DNA from: Enterobacter ludwigii
Lineage (GTDB): Bacteria > Pseudomonadota > Gammaproteobacteria > Enterobacterales > Enterobacteriaceae
DNA: 64,000 nucleotides
Assembly: GCA_900068845.1 (NCBI GenBank)
Contig: CEFQ01000005.1
Coordinates: 490,474 to 554,473, forward strand
Direction of reading: 5' to 3'
A model generated the notes under the pieces. That model had not been told where the DNA came from, did no database searches, and saw only the letters and a program-made list of their open reading frames with translations. Made by a program: the position numbers and the translations under genes. Numbering within the stretch: the first letter of the stretch is position 1; every line of letters begins with the position of its first letter. Positions 45,542-55,040 of the stretch are shown piece by piece.

Positions 45542-45874
45542 TTAACGCTTGGGTTGAGGTGGCGAGTTTTCTCCTGCAACCGGTTTTCCTTTATCAGCCG
45601 GGTTGCTAGTCGGGTGCTTAGAAATCCCATCGAGGGTGTTCTGCAGTGCGACCAGCTGGCTGGTCAGTTCTGCCACGCGCGCCTCCCGCCGTTCGGATAT
45701 CGTCCGATACTGCTGGCGAATCTCCTCCACGCGCTGATTAGCGCTGTTACTGACGAACAAGAACAACACCGTCATCGCCACACACATCAGCGAAAGCATC
45801 AACAGAAAGCCACCGAAGAACAGTTGGCGCCGATGGTTTTTCACTACGTACTCACTGTTTATCTGCATCATCAC
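45542..45874 (-). CDS. Single-TM coiled-coil protein
   Basis: A 110-residue protein with a short basic N-terminus, one TM helix (about 17-42, FFGGFLLMLSLMCVAMTVLFLFV), then a coiled coil (NQRVEEIRQQYRTISERREARVAELTSQLVALQNTL) and a Pro-rich tail. The start overlaps the preceding gene by 23 bp and the stop lies 11 bp before the 45531 start of the next gene. It resembles phage or envelope membrane spacer proteins in architecture only. No family assigned. Confidence 0.65.
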   Translation of the reverse strand: MMMQINSEYVVKNHRRQLFFGGFLLMLSLMCVAMTVLFLFVSNSANQRVEEIRQQYRTISERREARVAELTSQLVALQNTLDGISKHPTSNPADKGKPVAGENSPPQPKR

Positions 45875-46241
45875 GACTCTCCTCCAGAGTGGTAATCAGT
45901 TGGTTAACCTGACTGCGAAACTTATCGCTGTGTTCAGCTTCGGTGGTCGCCAGTAAAATACTCAGGGCGTTTTTAATCAGCCGCAGATCGGTTTCCAGCG
46001 AAGAGATACGCCGCAGGTTTTTGTCATGTCGGATGCGCAGTTCGTCGTTTTCCTGGCGCATCAAGGCGTGTCCCTCTTTGAGCAGCATCACCTGTTCCTT
46101 GTAGCTGGTGATGATCTCCCCGCCGGCCCGATTGCTGGTGACGATAGCGGCAATACCCGCCATTAACGGTTTCCAGAACACAGCTGCTGCGCCGCCGCCG
46201 AGAAGCAACGCACCTACGCTGGTGACTAAACTACTTTCCAT
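45852..46241 (-). CDS. TM-anchored coiled-coil protein
   Basis: A 129-residue protein: N-terminal Gly/Ala-rich membrane helix (about 7-34, VGALLLGGGAAAVFWKPLMAGIAAIV), then a long coiled coil (LLKEGHALMRQENDELRIRHDKNLRRISSLETDLRLIKNAL) and an acidic end. First gene of the three-gene operon, divergent from the XRE regulator at 46386. Function unknown. Confidence 0.65.
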   Translation of the reverse strand: MESSLVTSVGALLLGGGAAAVFWKPLMAGIAAIVTSNRAGGEIITSYKEQVMLLKEGHALMRQENDELRIRHDKNLRRISSLETDLRLIKNALSILLATTEAEHSDKFRSQVNQLITTLEESRDDADKQ

Positions 46242-46323
46242 GCTTCACCTCTCACCCCTGGCAAGGGTTGTGCCCCATAAGCACGCTGACCACCCTTGCC
46301 AGCTTCGCGGTCAACGCCTGAAT

Positions 46324-46361
46324 TTAAGTTTACTTTAACTCATGAATTTAAGTATACTTAA
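46324..46361. promoter_or_regulatory. Promoter and twin operators of the XRE regulator
   Basis: Two copies of a TTAAGTWTACTT dyad begin at 46324 (TTAAGTTTACTT) and 46348 (TTAAGTATACTTAA, perfect 14-bp palindrome), 24 bp apart. Between them lie a -35-like TTTACT (46329-46334) and a -10 TATACT (46353-46358), spacing 18 bp. Autoregulation by the adjacent XRE protein is the likely meaning. Confidence 0.72.
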
Positions 46362-46385
46362 GTCGTTCCTTCAGGAGATGTCAAG

Positions 46386-47030
46386 ATGATGAAAAAAGAA
46401 TCTTCCGGTGAGCGTATCCGGGCACGACGTAAAGCACTGCAGCTCACACAGCAGGCGCTGGCAAAAAGCATCGGCGTTTCTCATGTGGCTGTATCACAAT
46501 GGGAAAAAGAAGAAACCGTACCGCGTGGAGAAAATCTGTTGCGGTTGGCGGAGTGGCTGCAATGCACAGCGGCATGGATTATTGATGGAGATGGCGAGGT
46601 GTTTGCCGCACAGGCTAAAGGCGCACCGGTTGCGGCGGTACCATTAATTAGCCTGGCGCAAGCGTCAGCGTGGTTGAGTGAGCAGCGTCTGTTGCTTCAG
46701 CAGCAGGCCACCCGCTTTCTTTACAGTGAAAGCAAACTAAGCGATGGCGCGCTAGCAGTAACCGTGGAAGATCACGCGATGCAGCCCGATTACCGGCCCG
46801 GCGACAGCGTGATCTTTGATCCGGACGTTCCACCGCAGCCCGGCGATGTGGTGCTGGCGTTGGTGGATGGCGTGGCGCTCATGCGCATTTATCGCCTGCA
46901 AACGCAGCAGCATGAGCACATCTTCTCACTGCGCGCGCTGAACGATGATTTTCCCCAACTGCATTCGGCGGAATCTGCACTGCACATCATCGGCACGCTA
47001 ATGGAGTTAAGACGTTACCGAAGCGGCTAG
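46386..47030 (+). CDS. XRE/S24-type phage-like repressor with degenerate protease
   Basis: A 214-residue protein. The N-terminal HTH_3 domain (GERIRARRKALQLTQQALAKSIGVSHVAVSQWEKEETVPR) is joined to a C-terminal S24/LexA-like fold (VEDHAMQPDYRPGDSVIFDPD, GDVVLALVDGVALMRIYRL). In self-cleaving members DDSM holds the catalytic Ser and a Lys follows GEATV; here these positions are Ala131 and Arg167, so RecA-stimulated self-cleavage should be lost. AGGAG ribosome site. It probably represses the divergent membrane/coiled-coil operon and itself. Confidence 0.82.
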   Translation: MMKKESSGERIRARRKALQLTQQALAKSIGVSHVAVSQWEKEETVPRGENLLRLAEWLQCTAAWIIDGDGEVFAAQAKGAPVAAVPLISLAQASAWLSEQRLLLQQQATRFLYSESKLSDGALAVTVEDHAMQPDYRPGDSVIFDPDVPPQPGDVVLALVDGVALMRIYRLQTQQHEHIFSLRALNDDFPQLHSAESALHIIGTLMELRRYRSG

Positions 47031-47150
47031 CCGCTTCGCTTAAGCTGTTATTTTGAAAAAAGTTTAGCCTAAGCGCGGGAAGCTATGGACAGACCCTGCG
47101 GTAAGCCTGTTAATGTAGCCGCAAAATTATAAATTAGCCGGACAATCGCC

Positions 47151-48362
47151 ATGCTTACTACGATTATTTACCGCAGCCATTTGCACGACCATGTGCCGGT
47201 TAAAACCCTCGAAGATATGGTCGCCAAGGCCAACAGCAAAAATAAAAACTTCGACGTTACCGGCATCTTACTGTTCGACGGTCTACATTTTTTCCAGTTG
47301 CTGGAAGGACCGCGTGACGCCGTACAGAGTATTTATCAGCGTATTTGCCAGGATGCGCGCCACCATAATCTGGTGGAATTGATGCATGACTTTGCGCCAG
47401 AACGCCGTTTTGGCAAGATCGGCATGGAGTTATTTGATCTGCGCAATCATGACAAAGACACGTTGTTGCAAACGGTGCTGGATAAAGGCACCTCACGCTA
47501 TCAGCTCACTTATAAAGATCGCGCGCTGCAGTTTTTGCGGACCTTTGTGGTGGCACGTGATAAAGAAAACTACTTTGAGATCCCACCAGCCAATACCTGG
47601 GAATTTATTCCCGATGAAGTATGGCTGAATGAGTTAGACGATCTCGATCTGAGCTTGCAGGACTGCCGCTTTGCCTTTCAACCGATCATCGATCCCTTCG
47701 CGCGTCGTGTCACCTCGTTTGAAGCGCTGATCCGCACCCCAACCGGCGGCTCACCCGAAGAGTATTTTTCAGCGTTTGGCGGCGAGGCGATTTATCACGC
47801 CGATATTCGTTCCAAACGGCTGGCGTTTAACGTGGCGAGTAAACTCGGCATTGGCGATCATCGTCTATCAATTAACCTGTTACCGATGTCGCTGGTTACC
47901 GTGCCCAACGCGGTCGATTTCCTGCTTGAGGAGATCACCGCGAGCGGACTGGTGCCACAGCAAGTCATTGTCGAAGTAACCGAAAACGAGATCATTTCAC
48001 GCGCGGATGAATTTGCTGCAGAAGTGAGAAAACTGAAAGCAGCCGGCATCAGTCTGGCGCTGGATGATTTTGGTGCCGGTTTTGCCGGGTTGTCGCTGTT
48101 ATCCAAGTTCCAGCCGGACAAGATCAAAATTGATCGTGAGATTATCCGCGATGTGCATAAAAGCGGTCCTAAGCAGGCGATTATGCACGCCATCATTAAG
48201 TGCTGTGCGTCGCTGGAGATAGCGGTGATTGCCGAAGGTGTGGAACAAGCCGAAGAGTGGATGTGGCTGGAAGCCGCAGGTATAAGCCAGTTCCAGGGTT
48301 ACCTGTTTGCCTATCCGCTGCTGAATGGATTCCCGGCGGTGGCGTGGCCAGAAATTAAGTAA
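47151..48362 (+). CDS. bluF: BluF (YcgF)-like BLUF-EAL photoreceptor with complete EAL site
   Basis: A 403-residue protein. The N-terminal BLUF flavin domain (1-95) has the photochemical residues Tyr7, Asn31 and Gln49 and aligns with E. coli BluF (MLTTIIYRSH, TGILLFDGLHFFQLLEGP). The C-terminal EAL domain (about 170-400) keeps EAL (191-193), Asn242, Glu275 (VEVTE), Asp305-Asp306 (DDFGAG), Lys326, Glu362 (AEGVE) and Gln382. E. coli BluF has lost most of these, while this one looks able to hydrolyse c-di-GMP. No bluR is adjacent. Light-controlled c-di-GMP turnover is inferred. Confidence 0.9.
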   Translation: MLTTIIYRSHLHDHVPVKTLEDMVAKANSKNKNFDVTGILLFDGLHFFQLLEGPRDAVQSIYQRICQDARHHNLVELMHDFAPERRFGKIGMELFDLRNHDKDTLLQTVLDKGTSRYQLTYKDRALQFLRTFVVARDKENYFEIPPANTWEFIPDEVWLNELDDLDLSLQDCRFAFQPIIDPFARRVTSFEALIRTPTGGSPEEYFSAFGGEAIYHADIRSKRLAFNVASKLGIGDHRLSINLLPMSLVTVPNAVDFLLEEITASGLVPQQVIVEVTENEIISRADEFAAEVRKLKAAGISLALDDFGAGFAGLSLLSKFQPDKIKIDREIIRDVHKSGPKQAIMHAIIKCCASLEIAVIAEGVEQAEEWMWLEAAGISQFQGYLFAYPLLNGFPAVAWPEIK

Positions 48363-48368
48363 TGTGGT

Positions 48369-48392
48369 GGTCGCCATGAATGGCGACCCTAC
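48369..48392. repeat. GGTCGCCATGAATGGCGACC palindrome
   Basis: One copy of the family A palindrome (GGTCGCCATGAATGGCGACC followed by CTAC) between bluF and the ynfC-like gene, within 10 bp of both stops. It may serve as a hairpin for the convergent transcripts. Confidence 0.8.
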
Positions 48393-48401
48393 AAAACCGT
48401 A

Positions 48402-49109
48402 TCAATAATACGCAACTTCAATATTGCCATACTGCTTGTCAACTACCTCGCCTGCCGCATCCCGGGTAATAATGTCGCAATAATAAGGCACGGCGTTTTT
48501 ATACTTACAGACATTACTGACGGTTTTAATTTGATCATTACGTTTAACCGTGGTGACCACGTCTGAAATCTTTTTCTTATCTTCTGCCCGTACCGCGGTG
48601 GCGCGCGATACTTCCTTTCCGGCCTGAGTGATACTTAATACCGCCATTTCACCGGTACTGTTATATGCCAGGTGAAACGCTGCATCGGAGGCGGGAGAGG
48701 AAATCCGCTCAACCAAACCCTGTTTGTTATAGGCGATATCCACGGTCATGGTCGGTGTGACCTTCTTCACCATGGCGCAGTTTTTATCTAACGTCACCAG
48801 TACTTCCTGACCGTTTTCGCTGCCTTTTAATTCCTCACCGTTGCGCGTCACTTCAATGACTTCGCCCTCTTTGCCAACAGACCTCACATGCACAGGGCAT
48901 CCGTTGCGGTCGAAATCAACATTGACGTCAAAGATTTGCTGACCTTCGGCGGTAAACAGCGTTTGATGGGTATTTTTGACTTTTCCGGGCAGCGCTTCGA
49001 ATTGATAGAGATAGGCAAAGTTTTTCATTTGCGGGTAATACGTCGCCTCATCCTTGTTACAGCCTGACAGCAGGACAATGGCGATTAAAAACAGCAGGGT
49101 TTTCTTCAC
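48402..49109 (-). CDS. YnfC-like lipoprotein
   Basis: A 235-residue lipoprotein: signal with lipobox LLSGC (Cys17), then a soluble domain with the pattern of the YnfC/UPF0257 family (YYPQMKNFAYLYQFEALPGKVKNTHQTL, DFDRNGCP, CKYKNAVPYYCDI, IEVAYY). It starts with GTG preceded by AGGA. Probably outer-membrane anchored, with unknown role. It lies between bluF and fliE, an insertion into the flagellar region relative to E. coli. Confidence 0.8.
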   Translation of the reverse strand: MKKTLLFLIAIVLLSGCNKDEATYYPQMKNFAYLYQFEALPGKVKNTHQTLFTAEGQQIFDVNVDFDRNGCPVHVRSVGKEGEVIEVTRNGEELKGSENGQEVLVTLDKNCAMVKKVTPTMTVDIAYNKQGLVERISSPASDAAFHLAYNSTGEMAVLSITQAGKEVSRATAVRAEDKKKISDVVTTVKRNDQIKTVSNVCKYKNAVPYYCDIITRDAAGEVVDKQYGNIEVAYY

Positions 49110-49242
49110 GTGAGAATCCTCTTCTCAAAATAAGGCAGCGCGTAAGGCCGTTTTGCACCTAAATGCTGATACAGCAACCTTCCCGCTTGATACAAAGCTA
49201 TCACCGCGCTGGACTATACCCGAAAGAAATACCCTAAAGAAA

Positions 49243-49554
49243 CTAAACCTGCATGCTCATAATGTCGGTATAAGCCGATACCAACTTATTACGCACCTGT
49301 ACACCCATCTGCATAGAAATAGAGGATTTTTGCAGATCAACCATCACATCGTTTAACTGGATGCCGGGTTTACCCATTTCGAAATCCTGTGCCTGGCTGC
49401 GTGCCGTGGTTTGGGTTTCGCTAATCTTATCCAGCGCAGCTTTCATGGTGGCGCTGAAATCCACCTGATTGCTTGACTCCGCCTGCTTGCCGCTGGCCTG
49501 CAGAGAGGTCATCTGCAGCTGCTGCAGTACGCCTTCAATTGCCTGAATTGCCAT
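49243..49554 (-). CDS. fliE: FliE, flagellar basal body component
   Basis: A 103-residue FliE with the C-terminal conserved [41 protein letters not shown]. FliE joins the MS ring to the proximal rod. It is divergent from fliF, as in E. coli, with 230 bp between, where class II flagellar promoters (FlhDC-dependent) are expected but not clearly recognised by eye. Confidence 0.96.
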   Translation of the reverse strand: MAIQAIEGVLQQLQMTSLQASGKQAESSNQVDFSATMKAALDKISETQTTARSQAQDFEMGKPGIQLNDVMVDLQKSSISMQMGVQVRNKLVSAYTDIMSMQV

Positions 49555-49787
49555 TGCCTGATCCTCAATGAAGAAGTGATTAAATTTTCACGATGAGAAA
49601 GTTAACACACTGTCAATAGGACAAAGGCGCTAAATGACCGCAAAAAACCCGGCTTATCCAGCCATCGAAGTGACTCGATTCATCAAATAATGCCCGCATT
49701 AGTTTGGAATTTCATTTTGGACGTATTCAGGGAGTCAGTTTTGTCACAACCACACACCCGGTCAATTATGTCAGGCAGGAAACGGTC

Positions 49788-51530
49788 ATGAATGCGAGTG
49801 CAGCCGCTACACAGGATACAGCAAAGAAAGGCTTCAGTGACCTTCTCGCCCGCCTGCGCGCCAATCCGCGAATTCCCTTAATTATTGCCGCCGCTGCCGT
49901 CATCGCAGTGGTGTTTGCCTTGGTGCTGTGGGCGAAAGCGCCGGACTATCGCGTCCTTTATAACAACCTCTCCGATGAGGACGGCGGCGCGATTGTTACC
50001 CAGCTGACGCAGATGAACATTCCTTACCAGTTCGCCGATAACGGTGGCGCACTGATGGTGCCCGCCGATAAAGTGCATGAGCTGCGTCTGCGTCTCGCAC
50101 AGCAAGGCCTGCCGAAAGGCGGCAATGTTGGTTTTGAGCTGATGGACAAAGAGAAGTTCGGTATCAGCCAATTCAGCGAGCAGATTAACTATCAGCGTGC
50201 GCTGGAAGGTGAACTGTCGCGCACCATCGAAACGCTCGGTCCGGTAAAGAGCGTGCGCGTGCATCTGGCGATGCCGAAGCCGACGCTGTTCGTGCGTGAG
50301 CAGAAGGCCCCTTCCGCCTCGGTGACACTGAACCTGCAGCCAGGCCGCGCATTAGATGAAGGCCAGATTCAGGCCATTCAGCATATGGTTTCCAGCAGCG
50401 TGGCCGGTTTGCCGCCGGGCAACGTTACCGTTGTCGATCAGTCCGGTCGTCTGTTGACCCGCTCCGATAGCGAAGGTCGTGACCTGAATGATGCACAACT
50501 GAAATATGCGTCTGAAGTGGAAGCCCGCTTCCAGCAGCGCATCGAAGCGATCCTTAATCCTATTCTTGGTCAGGGCAATGTGCATGCGCAAGTGACGGCG
50601 CAGATAAACTTTGACCGCAGCGAGCAGACCGACGAGAAATATCAACCGAACGCCAATCCAAACAATAGCGCTGTGCGTTCACGCCAAACCAGCAATTCCG
50701 AACAGAATGGCAGCCCCTATCCGGGCGGCGTACCGGGTGCCTTGTCGAATCAGCCTGCGCCAGCCAACACTGCGCCGGTGACCACTCCGCCAGCCAATAA
50801 CAACAATAATGCCAATGGTCAGAACGCGAACGGTCAAACCGCCAATGCGCAAAACAATGCCGCCAATAACGGCAGCACCACCAGCACCGCACAATCTACC
50901 GGTCCAAGCAGCTCAACGCGCAACGATACGGTTAACTACGAGCTGGATCGCACCATTCGTCATACCAAGCTGAACGTTGGCGATGTGCAGCGCCTCTCCG
51001 TTGCCGTGGTGGTGAACTTCCGCGACGACGGCAAAGGCAAAGCTGTGGCACTCAACGAACAGCAGATTAAGCAGATTGAAGATTTAACCCGCGAAGCGAT
51101 GGGCTATTCGCAAACGCGCGGCGACAGCGTCAACGTAGTGAACTCACAGTTCAATATGACCGAGCCAACCGGTGGCGACCTGCCATTCTGGCAGCAGCAA
51201 TCGTTCTTCGATCAGCTGATGACTGCCGGTCGCTGGCTGCTGGTGGCGTTGGTTGGCTTCATCCTCTATCGCAAGCTGGTACGTCCACAGCTGATGCGTA
51301 AGAAAGAGCAGGAGAAGGCGGCGGCTGAAGCGCTGGCGGCACGTTCAACGGCGATGCAGGAAGAAGAAGCCTTTAACGTTCAGCTCAGCAAAGACGAGCT
51401 GGATCAGGAGCGTAAATCTACTAACCGCATGAGCGCCGAGGTGATGAGCCAGCGTATCCGCGACATGTCTGAAAACGATCCGCGCGTCGTCGCGCTGGTT
51501 ATCCGCGAATGGATGAGTAAAGAACTATGA
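49788..51530 (+). CDS. fliF: FliF, flagellar MS-ring protein
   Basis: A 580-residue MS-ring protein with two TM segments (about 34-52 and 465-485), the ring-building motifs [44 protein letters not shown] and [18 protein letters not shown], and a C-terminal FliG-binding tail ([15 protein letters not shown]...[17 protein letters not shown]). The periplasmic loop has an Asn/Ala-rich stretch (about residues 340-370). The start at 49788 follows AGGAAACGG; an open extension to 49704 is unlikely. First gene of fliFGHIJK and overlaps fliG by 4 bp. Confidence 0.97.
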   Translation: MNASAAATQDTAKKGFSDLLARLRANPRIPLIIAAAAVIAVVFALVLWAKAPDYRVLYNNLSDEDGGAIVTQLTQMNIPYQFADNGGALMVPADKVHELRLRLAQQGLPKGGNVGFELMDKEKFGISQFSEQINYQRALEGELSRTIETLGPVKSVRVHLAMPKPTLFVREQKAPSASVTLNLQPGRALDEGQIQAIQHMVSSSVAGLPPGNVTVVDQSGRLLTRSDSEGRDLNDAQLKYASEVEARFQQRIEAILNPILGQGNVHAQVTAQINFDRSEQTDEKYQPNANPNNSAVRSRQTSNSEQNGSPYPGGVPGALSNQPAPANTAPVTTPPANNNNNANGQNANGQTANAQNNAANNGSTTSTAQSTGPSSSTRNDTVNYELDRTIRHTKLNVGDVQRLSVAVVVNFRDDGKGKAVALNEQQIKQIEDLTREAMGYSQTRGDSVNVVNSQFNMTEPTGGDLPFWQQQSFFDQLMTAGRWLLVALVGFILYRKLVRPQLMRKKEQEKAAAEALAARSTAMQEEEAFNVQLSKDELDQERKSTNRMSAEVMSQRIRDMSENDPRVVALVIREWMSKEL

Positions 51531-52519
51531 GTCTGACCGGTACTGAAAAAAGCGCCATTCTGATGATGACCATCGGCGAAGAGCGCGCAGCGGAAGTGTT
51601 CAAACACCTCAACCAGCGTGAAGTCCAGCATCTCAGTGCGGCGATGGCGTCTATGCGCCAGGTTTCACACAAGCAGCTGACCGAAGTGCTACGCGAATTT
51701 GAAGCGGATGCAGAACAGTTTGCGGCGCTGAGCCTCAACTCCAACGAATACCTGCGTTCAGTGCTGATCAAAGCGCTGGGCGAGGAGCGCGCGTCAAGCC
51801 TGCTGGAAGATATTCTCGAGAAAAACGAGACCACCAGCGGCATGGAAACGCTCAACTTTATGGAGCCACAAGCCGCGGCCGACCTCATCCGCGACGAGCA
51901 TCCACAGATCATCGCCACCATCCTCGTCCATCTCAAACGGGGTCAGGCGGCGGATATTCTGGCGCTGTTCGACGAACGTCTGCGTCACGATGTCATGCTG
52001 CGTATCGCCACCTTTGGTGGTGTCCAGCCTGCGGCACTGGCAGAACTCACCGAAGTGCTCAACGGCCTGCTGGATGGTACCAACCTCAAGCGCGCGAAGA
52101 TGGGCGGCGTGAGAACCGCAGCAGAAATTATCAACCTGATGAAAACGCAGCAGGAAGAAGCGGTTATCGAAGCAGTACGCGACTTCGATGGCGAGCTGGC
52201 ACAAAAGATCATCGACGAGATGTTCCTGTTCGAAAACCTGGTGGAAGTGGACGATCGCAGCATCCAGCGCCTGTTGCAGGAAGTGGAATCCGAGCAGTTG
52301 TTGGTCGCACTGAAAGGTGCCGAACAGCCGCTGCGCGAGAAGTTCCTCAAGAACATGTCCGCGCGTGCAGCCGATATCCTGCGCGACGATCTGGCCAACC
52401 GGGGTCCGGTGCGTATGTCCGCGGTGGAGAACGAACAGAAAGCCATTCTTCTGGTGGTACGCCGCTTAGCAGAATCCGGCGAGATGGTGATTGGTGGTGG
52501 CGAGGAAACCTATGTCTGA
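51527..52519 (+). CDS. fliG: FliG, flagellar motor switch protein
   Basis: A 330-residue FliG. The N-terminal [25 protein letters not shown], the middle [22 protein letters not shown], and the C-terminal charged motor domain ([37 protein letters not shown]) are all conserved. It is part of the C-ring and interacts with MotA to produce and switch rotation. It overlaps fliF (ATGA) and fliH (8 bp). Confidence 0.98.
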   Translation: MSLTGTEKSAILMMTIGEERAAEVFKHLNQREVQHLSAAMASMRQVSHKQLTEVLREFEADAEQFAALSLNSNEYLRSVLIKALGEERASSLLEDILEKNETTSGMETLNFMEPQAAADLIRDEHPQIIATILVHLKRGQAADILALFDERLRHDVMLRIATFGGVQPAALAELTEVLNGLLDGTNLKRAKMGGVRTAAEIINLMKTQQEEAVIEAVRDFDGELAQKIIDEMFLFENLVEVDDRSIQRLLQEVESEQLLVALKGAEQPLREKFLKNMSARAADILRDDLANRGPVRMSAVENEQKAILLVVRRLAESGEMVIGGGEETYV

Positions 52520-53213
52520 TGCCTTTTCCGCCCGCGCGTGGCAGCGCTGGCAGCCTGATGATTTAGGCAGTCCGTTTGGCGCCGAACCGGAGCCTCAATT
52601 AGAGGAGCCGGAAAGCGCTGTCGAACTGAGCGCCGAAGCCGAGCAACAGCAGCAGCTGGAGCGCATGCAGCAGCAGATGCGCAAAGATGCGCAGACGCAG
52701 GGCTACAGCGAAGGTTATCAAAAAGGGTTCGCCGAAGCGCAACAGAACGGCTATGACGCCGGGTTTCAGCAAGGCTTAGCCGATGCCCAGCAACAGCAAG
52801 CACCGCTGCAGGCACGTATGCAGCAGTTGGTGACCGAGTTCCATCACACGCTCGAAGCACTCGACAGCGTGATTGCTTCACGTTTGATGCAGTTGGCACT
52901 CGAAGCGGCACGCACGGTGATTGGTCAGGCCACGCAGGTGGATGGCACCGCCCTGCTGCGTCAGATTCAGCAGCTGATTCAGCAAGAGCCGATGTTCAGC
53001 GGCAAACCGCAATTACGCGTGCACCCGGATGATTTGCGACGCATCGAACAGACGCTGGGTCCAACGCTCGATCTGCACGGTTGGCGTTTGCTGGCTGACA
53101 GCACGCTGCATCCCGGCGGCTGTAAGCTCAGCGCCGAAGATGGCGACCTTGATGCCAGCGTGGCAACGCGCTGGCAGGAACTCTGCCGCCTCGCCGCGCC
53201 GGGGACACTGTAA
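52512..53213 (+). CDS. fliH: FliH, negative regulator of FliI ATPase
   Basis: A 233-residue FliH. The N-terminus has the Trp-containing [12 protein letters not shown] that docks to FliN/FlhA. The central Gln-rich region includes the GxxxG repeat [30 protein letters not shown], and the C-terminus binds FliI. The start at 52512 lies inside the end of fliG. It stops on the fliI start (TAATG). Confidence 0.96.
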   Translation: MSDAFSARAWQRWQPDDLGSPFGAEPEPQLEEPESAVELSAEAEQQQQLERMQQQMRKDAQTQGYSEGYQKGFAEAQQNGYDAGFQQGLADAQQQQAPLQARMQQLVTEFHHTLEALDSVIASRLMQLALEAARTVIGQATQVDGTALLRQIQQLIQQEPMFSGKPQLRVHPDDLRRIEQTLGPTLDLHGWRLLADSTLHPGGCKLSAEDGDLDASVATRWQELCRLAAPGTL

Positions 53214-54577
53214 TGACCTCCTCACGCCTTTCACGCTGGCTCGGCGCGCTCGACGCTTTCGAAGATCGCATTTCGCAGGTGCAAACCGTGCGTCGTTACG
53301 GTCGCCTGACGCGTGCCACCGGCTTAGTGCTGGAAGCCACCGGCCTGCAACTGCCGCTGGGTGCCACCTGCATTATTGAACGGACCGATGGCAGCAAAAT
53401 CACCGAAGTTGAAAGTGAAGTGGTCGGCTTTAACGGGCAGAAACTCTTAATGATGCCGCTGGAAGAAGTGGACGGCATCTTGCCGGGCGCGCGCGTGTAT
53501 GCACGCGTCAGTGGCGACAGCGGACACAGCGGCAAGCAGATGCTGCTGGGGCCGGAATTGCTCGGGCGCGTACTCGATGGCAGCGGCAAACCGCTGGATG
53601 GTTTGCCCGCGCCAGAAACCGGCTATCGCGCCCCGCTGATCACCGCCCCTTTCAACCCGCTGCAACGTACGCCGATTGAGGATGTACTGGATACCGGCGT
53701 GCGCGCCATTAATGCCCTGCTGACGGTCGGTCGCGGCCAACGTATGGGCTTGTTCGCCGGTTCTGGCGTCGGTAAAAGCGTACTGCTTGGCATGATGGCG
53801 CGTTACACCAAAGCCGATGTCATTGTGGTGGGTTTGATTGGTGAACGTGGCCGCGAAGTAAAAGAGTTTATTGAGAACATCCTTGGCGCAGAAGGCCGTG
53901 CGCGTTCGGTGGTCATCGCCGCACCGGCCGACGTGTCGCCGCTGTTGCGTATGCAGGGTGCCGCTTACGCCACGCGTATTGCCGAAGATTTTCGCGATCG
54001 CGGTCAGCACGTATTGCTGATCATGGATTCCCTCACCCGCTACGCCATGGCGCAACGTGAAATTGCGCTGGCCATCGGTGAGCCTCCGGCGACCAAAGGC
54101 TATCCGCCTTCGGTGTTTGCTAAATTGCCCGCGCTGGTTGAACGCGCCGGTAACGGCACGCACGGTAGCGGATCCATCACCGCGTTTTATACCGTGTTGA
54201 CCGAGGGCGACGATCAGCAAGACCCGATTGCTGACTCGGCGCGTGCCATTCTCGACGGCCACATTGTGCTGTCGCGCCGCCTGGCGGAAGCCGGTCACTA
54301 TCCGGCGATTGATATTGAAGCATCGATCAGCCGTGCCATGACCTCATTAATTGATGAGACGCACTATGCACGCGTGCGCCAGTTCAAACAGTTACTCTCC
54401 AGTTTCCAGCGTAACCGCGATCTGGTGAGTGTGGGTGCCTATGCCGCGGGCAGCGATCCGATGCTGGATCGAGCCATCAAGCTCTATCCGGAGATGGAAG
54501 CCTTCCTGCATCAGGGCATTTTCGAACGCAGCGACTACGACGATGCCTGTTTGCATCTGCAGGCGATGTTCGGTTAA
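53213..54577 (+). CDS. fliI: FliI, flagellum-specific export ATPase
   Basis: A 454-residue F1-beta-like ATPase with Walker [16 protein letters not shown] (about 180-190), Walker [38 protein letters not shown], and the family C-terminal [26 protein letters not shown]. It provides energy for type III export of flagellar subunits with FliH and FliJ. It is coupled to fliH through TAATG; fliJ follows 19 bp later. Confidence 0.98.
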   Translation: MTSSRLSRWLGALDAFEDRISQVQTVRRYGRLTRATGLVLEATGLQLPLGATCIIERTDGSKITEVESEVVGFNGQKLLMMPLEEVDGILPGARVYARVSGDSGHSGKQMLLGPELLGRVLDGSGKPLDGLPAPETGYRAPLITAPFNPLQRTPIEDVLDTGVRAINALLTVGRGQRMGLFAGSGVGKSVLLGMMARYTKADVIVVGLIGERGREVKEFIENILGAEGRARSVVIAAPADVSPLLRMQGAAYATRIAEDFRDRGQHVLLIMDSLTRYAMAQREIALAIGEPPATKGYPPSVFAKLPALVERAGNGTHGSGSITAFYTVLTEGDDQQDPIADSARAILDGHIVLSRRLAEAGHYPAIDIEASISRAMTSLIDETHYARVRQFKQLLSSFQRNRDLVSVGAYAAGSDPMLDRAIKLYPEMEAFLHQGIFERSDYDDACLHLQAMFG

Positions 54578-54596
54578 CGCCAAACGAGGTTAAGCC

Positions 54597-55040
54597 ATGA
54601 AAACGGCCAGTGCGATTAATAAGCTGCGCGATATGGCGGAGCAGGAGCTGGAGAGTGCAGTGATTCACCTCGGCGATATGCGCCGTGGCGTGCAGCAGGC
54701 CGACGAACAACTCAGCATGCTGCTGGATTATCAGGATGAGTATCGCAACAAGCTCAATCAGGATATGTCCGGCGGCATCGCCAGCACCCGCTGGACCAAC
54801 TATCACCAGTTTATTCAGACGCTGGAAAAGGCCATTGAACAGCATCGCCAACAGCTTTCCCAGTGGAATCAGCGCCTCGATAGCGCGCTAAGCAACTGGC
54901 GTGAAAAGCATAAGCGACTCAATGCTTATCAAACGCTGATTACGCGTGCTGAGGAAAACGCATTACGACAAGAAAACCGTCTCGATCAGAAACGGATGGA
55001 TGAATTTGCCCAACGGGCCGCATTGAGGAAAGGCGAATGA
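54597..55040 (+). CDS. fliJ: FliJ, export chaperone/escort protein
   Basis: A 147-residue coiled-coil FliJ ([44 protein letters not shown]...[16 protein letters not shown]), with the C-terminal [11 protein letters not shown] typical of the family. It forms the stalk between FliI and FlhA. It overlaps fliK by 4 bp. Confidence 0.95.
   Translation: MKTASAINKLRDMAEQELESAVIHLGDMRRGVQQADEQLSMLLDYQDEYRNKLNQDMSGGIASTRWTNYHQFIQTLEKAIEQHRQQLSQWNQRLDSALSNWREKHKRLNAYQTLITRAEENALRQENRLDQKRMDEFAQRAALRKGE

Noticed and set aside
43898..47030. Complete prophage
   Set aside because: A repressor, LexA box and small membrane genes recall a phage, but no integrase, capsid, tail or lysis genes are seen. At best a domesticated remnant.
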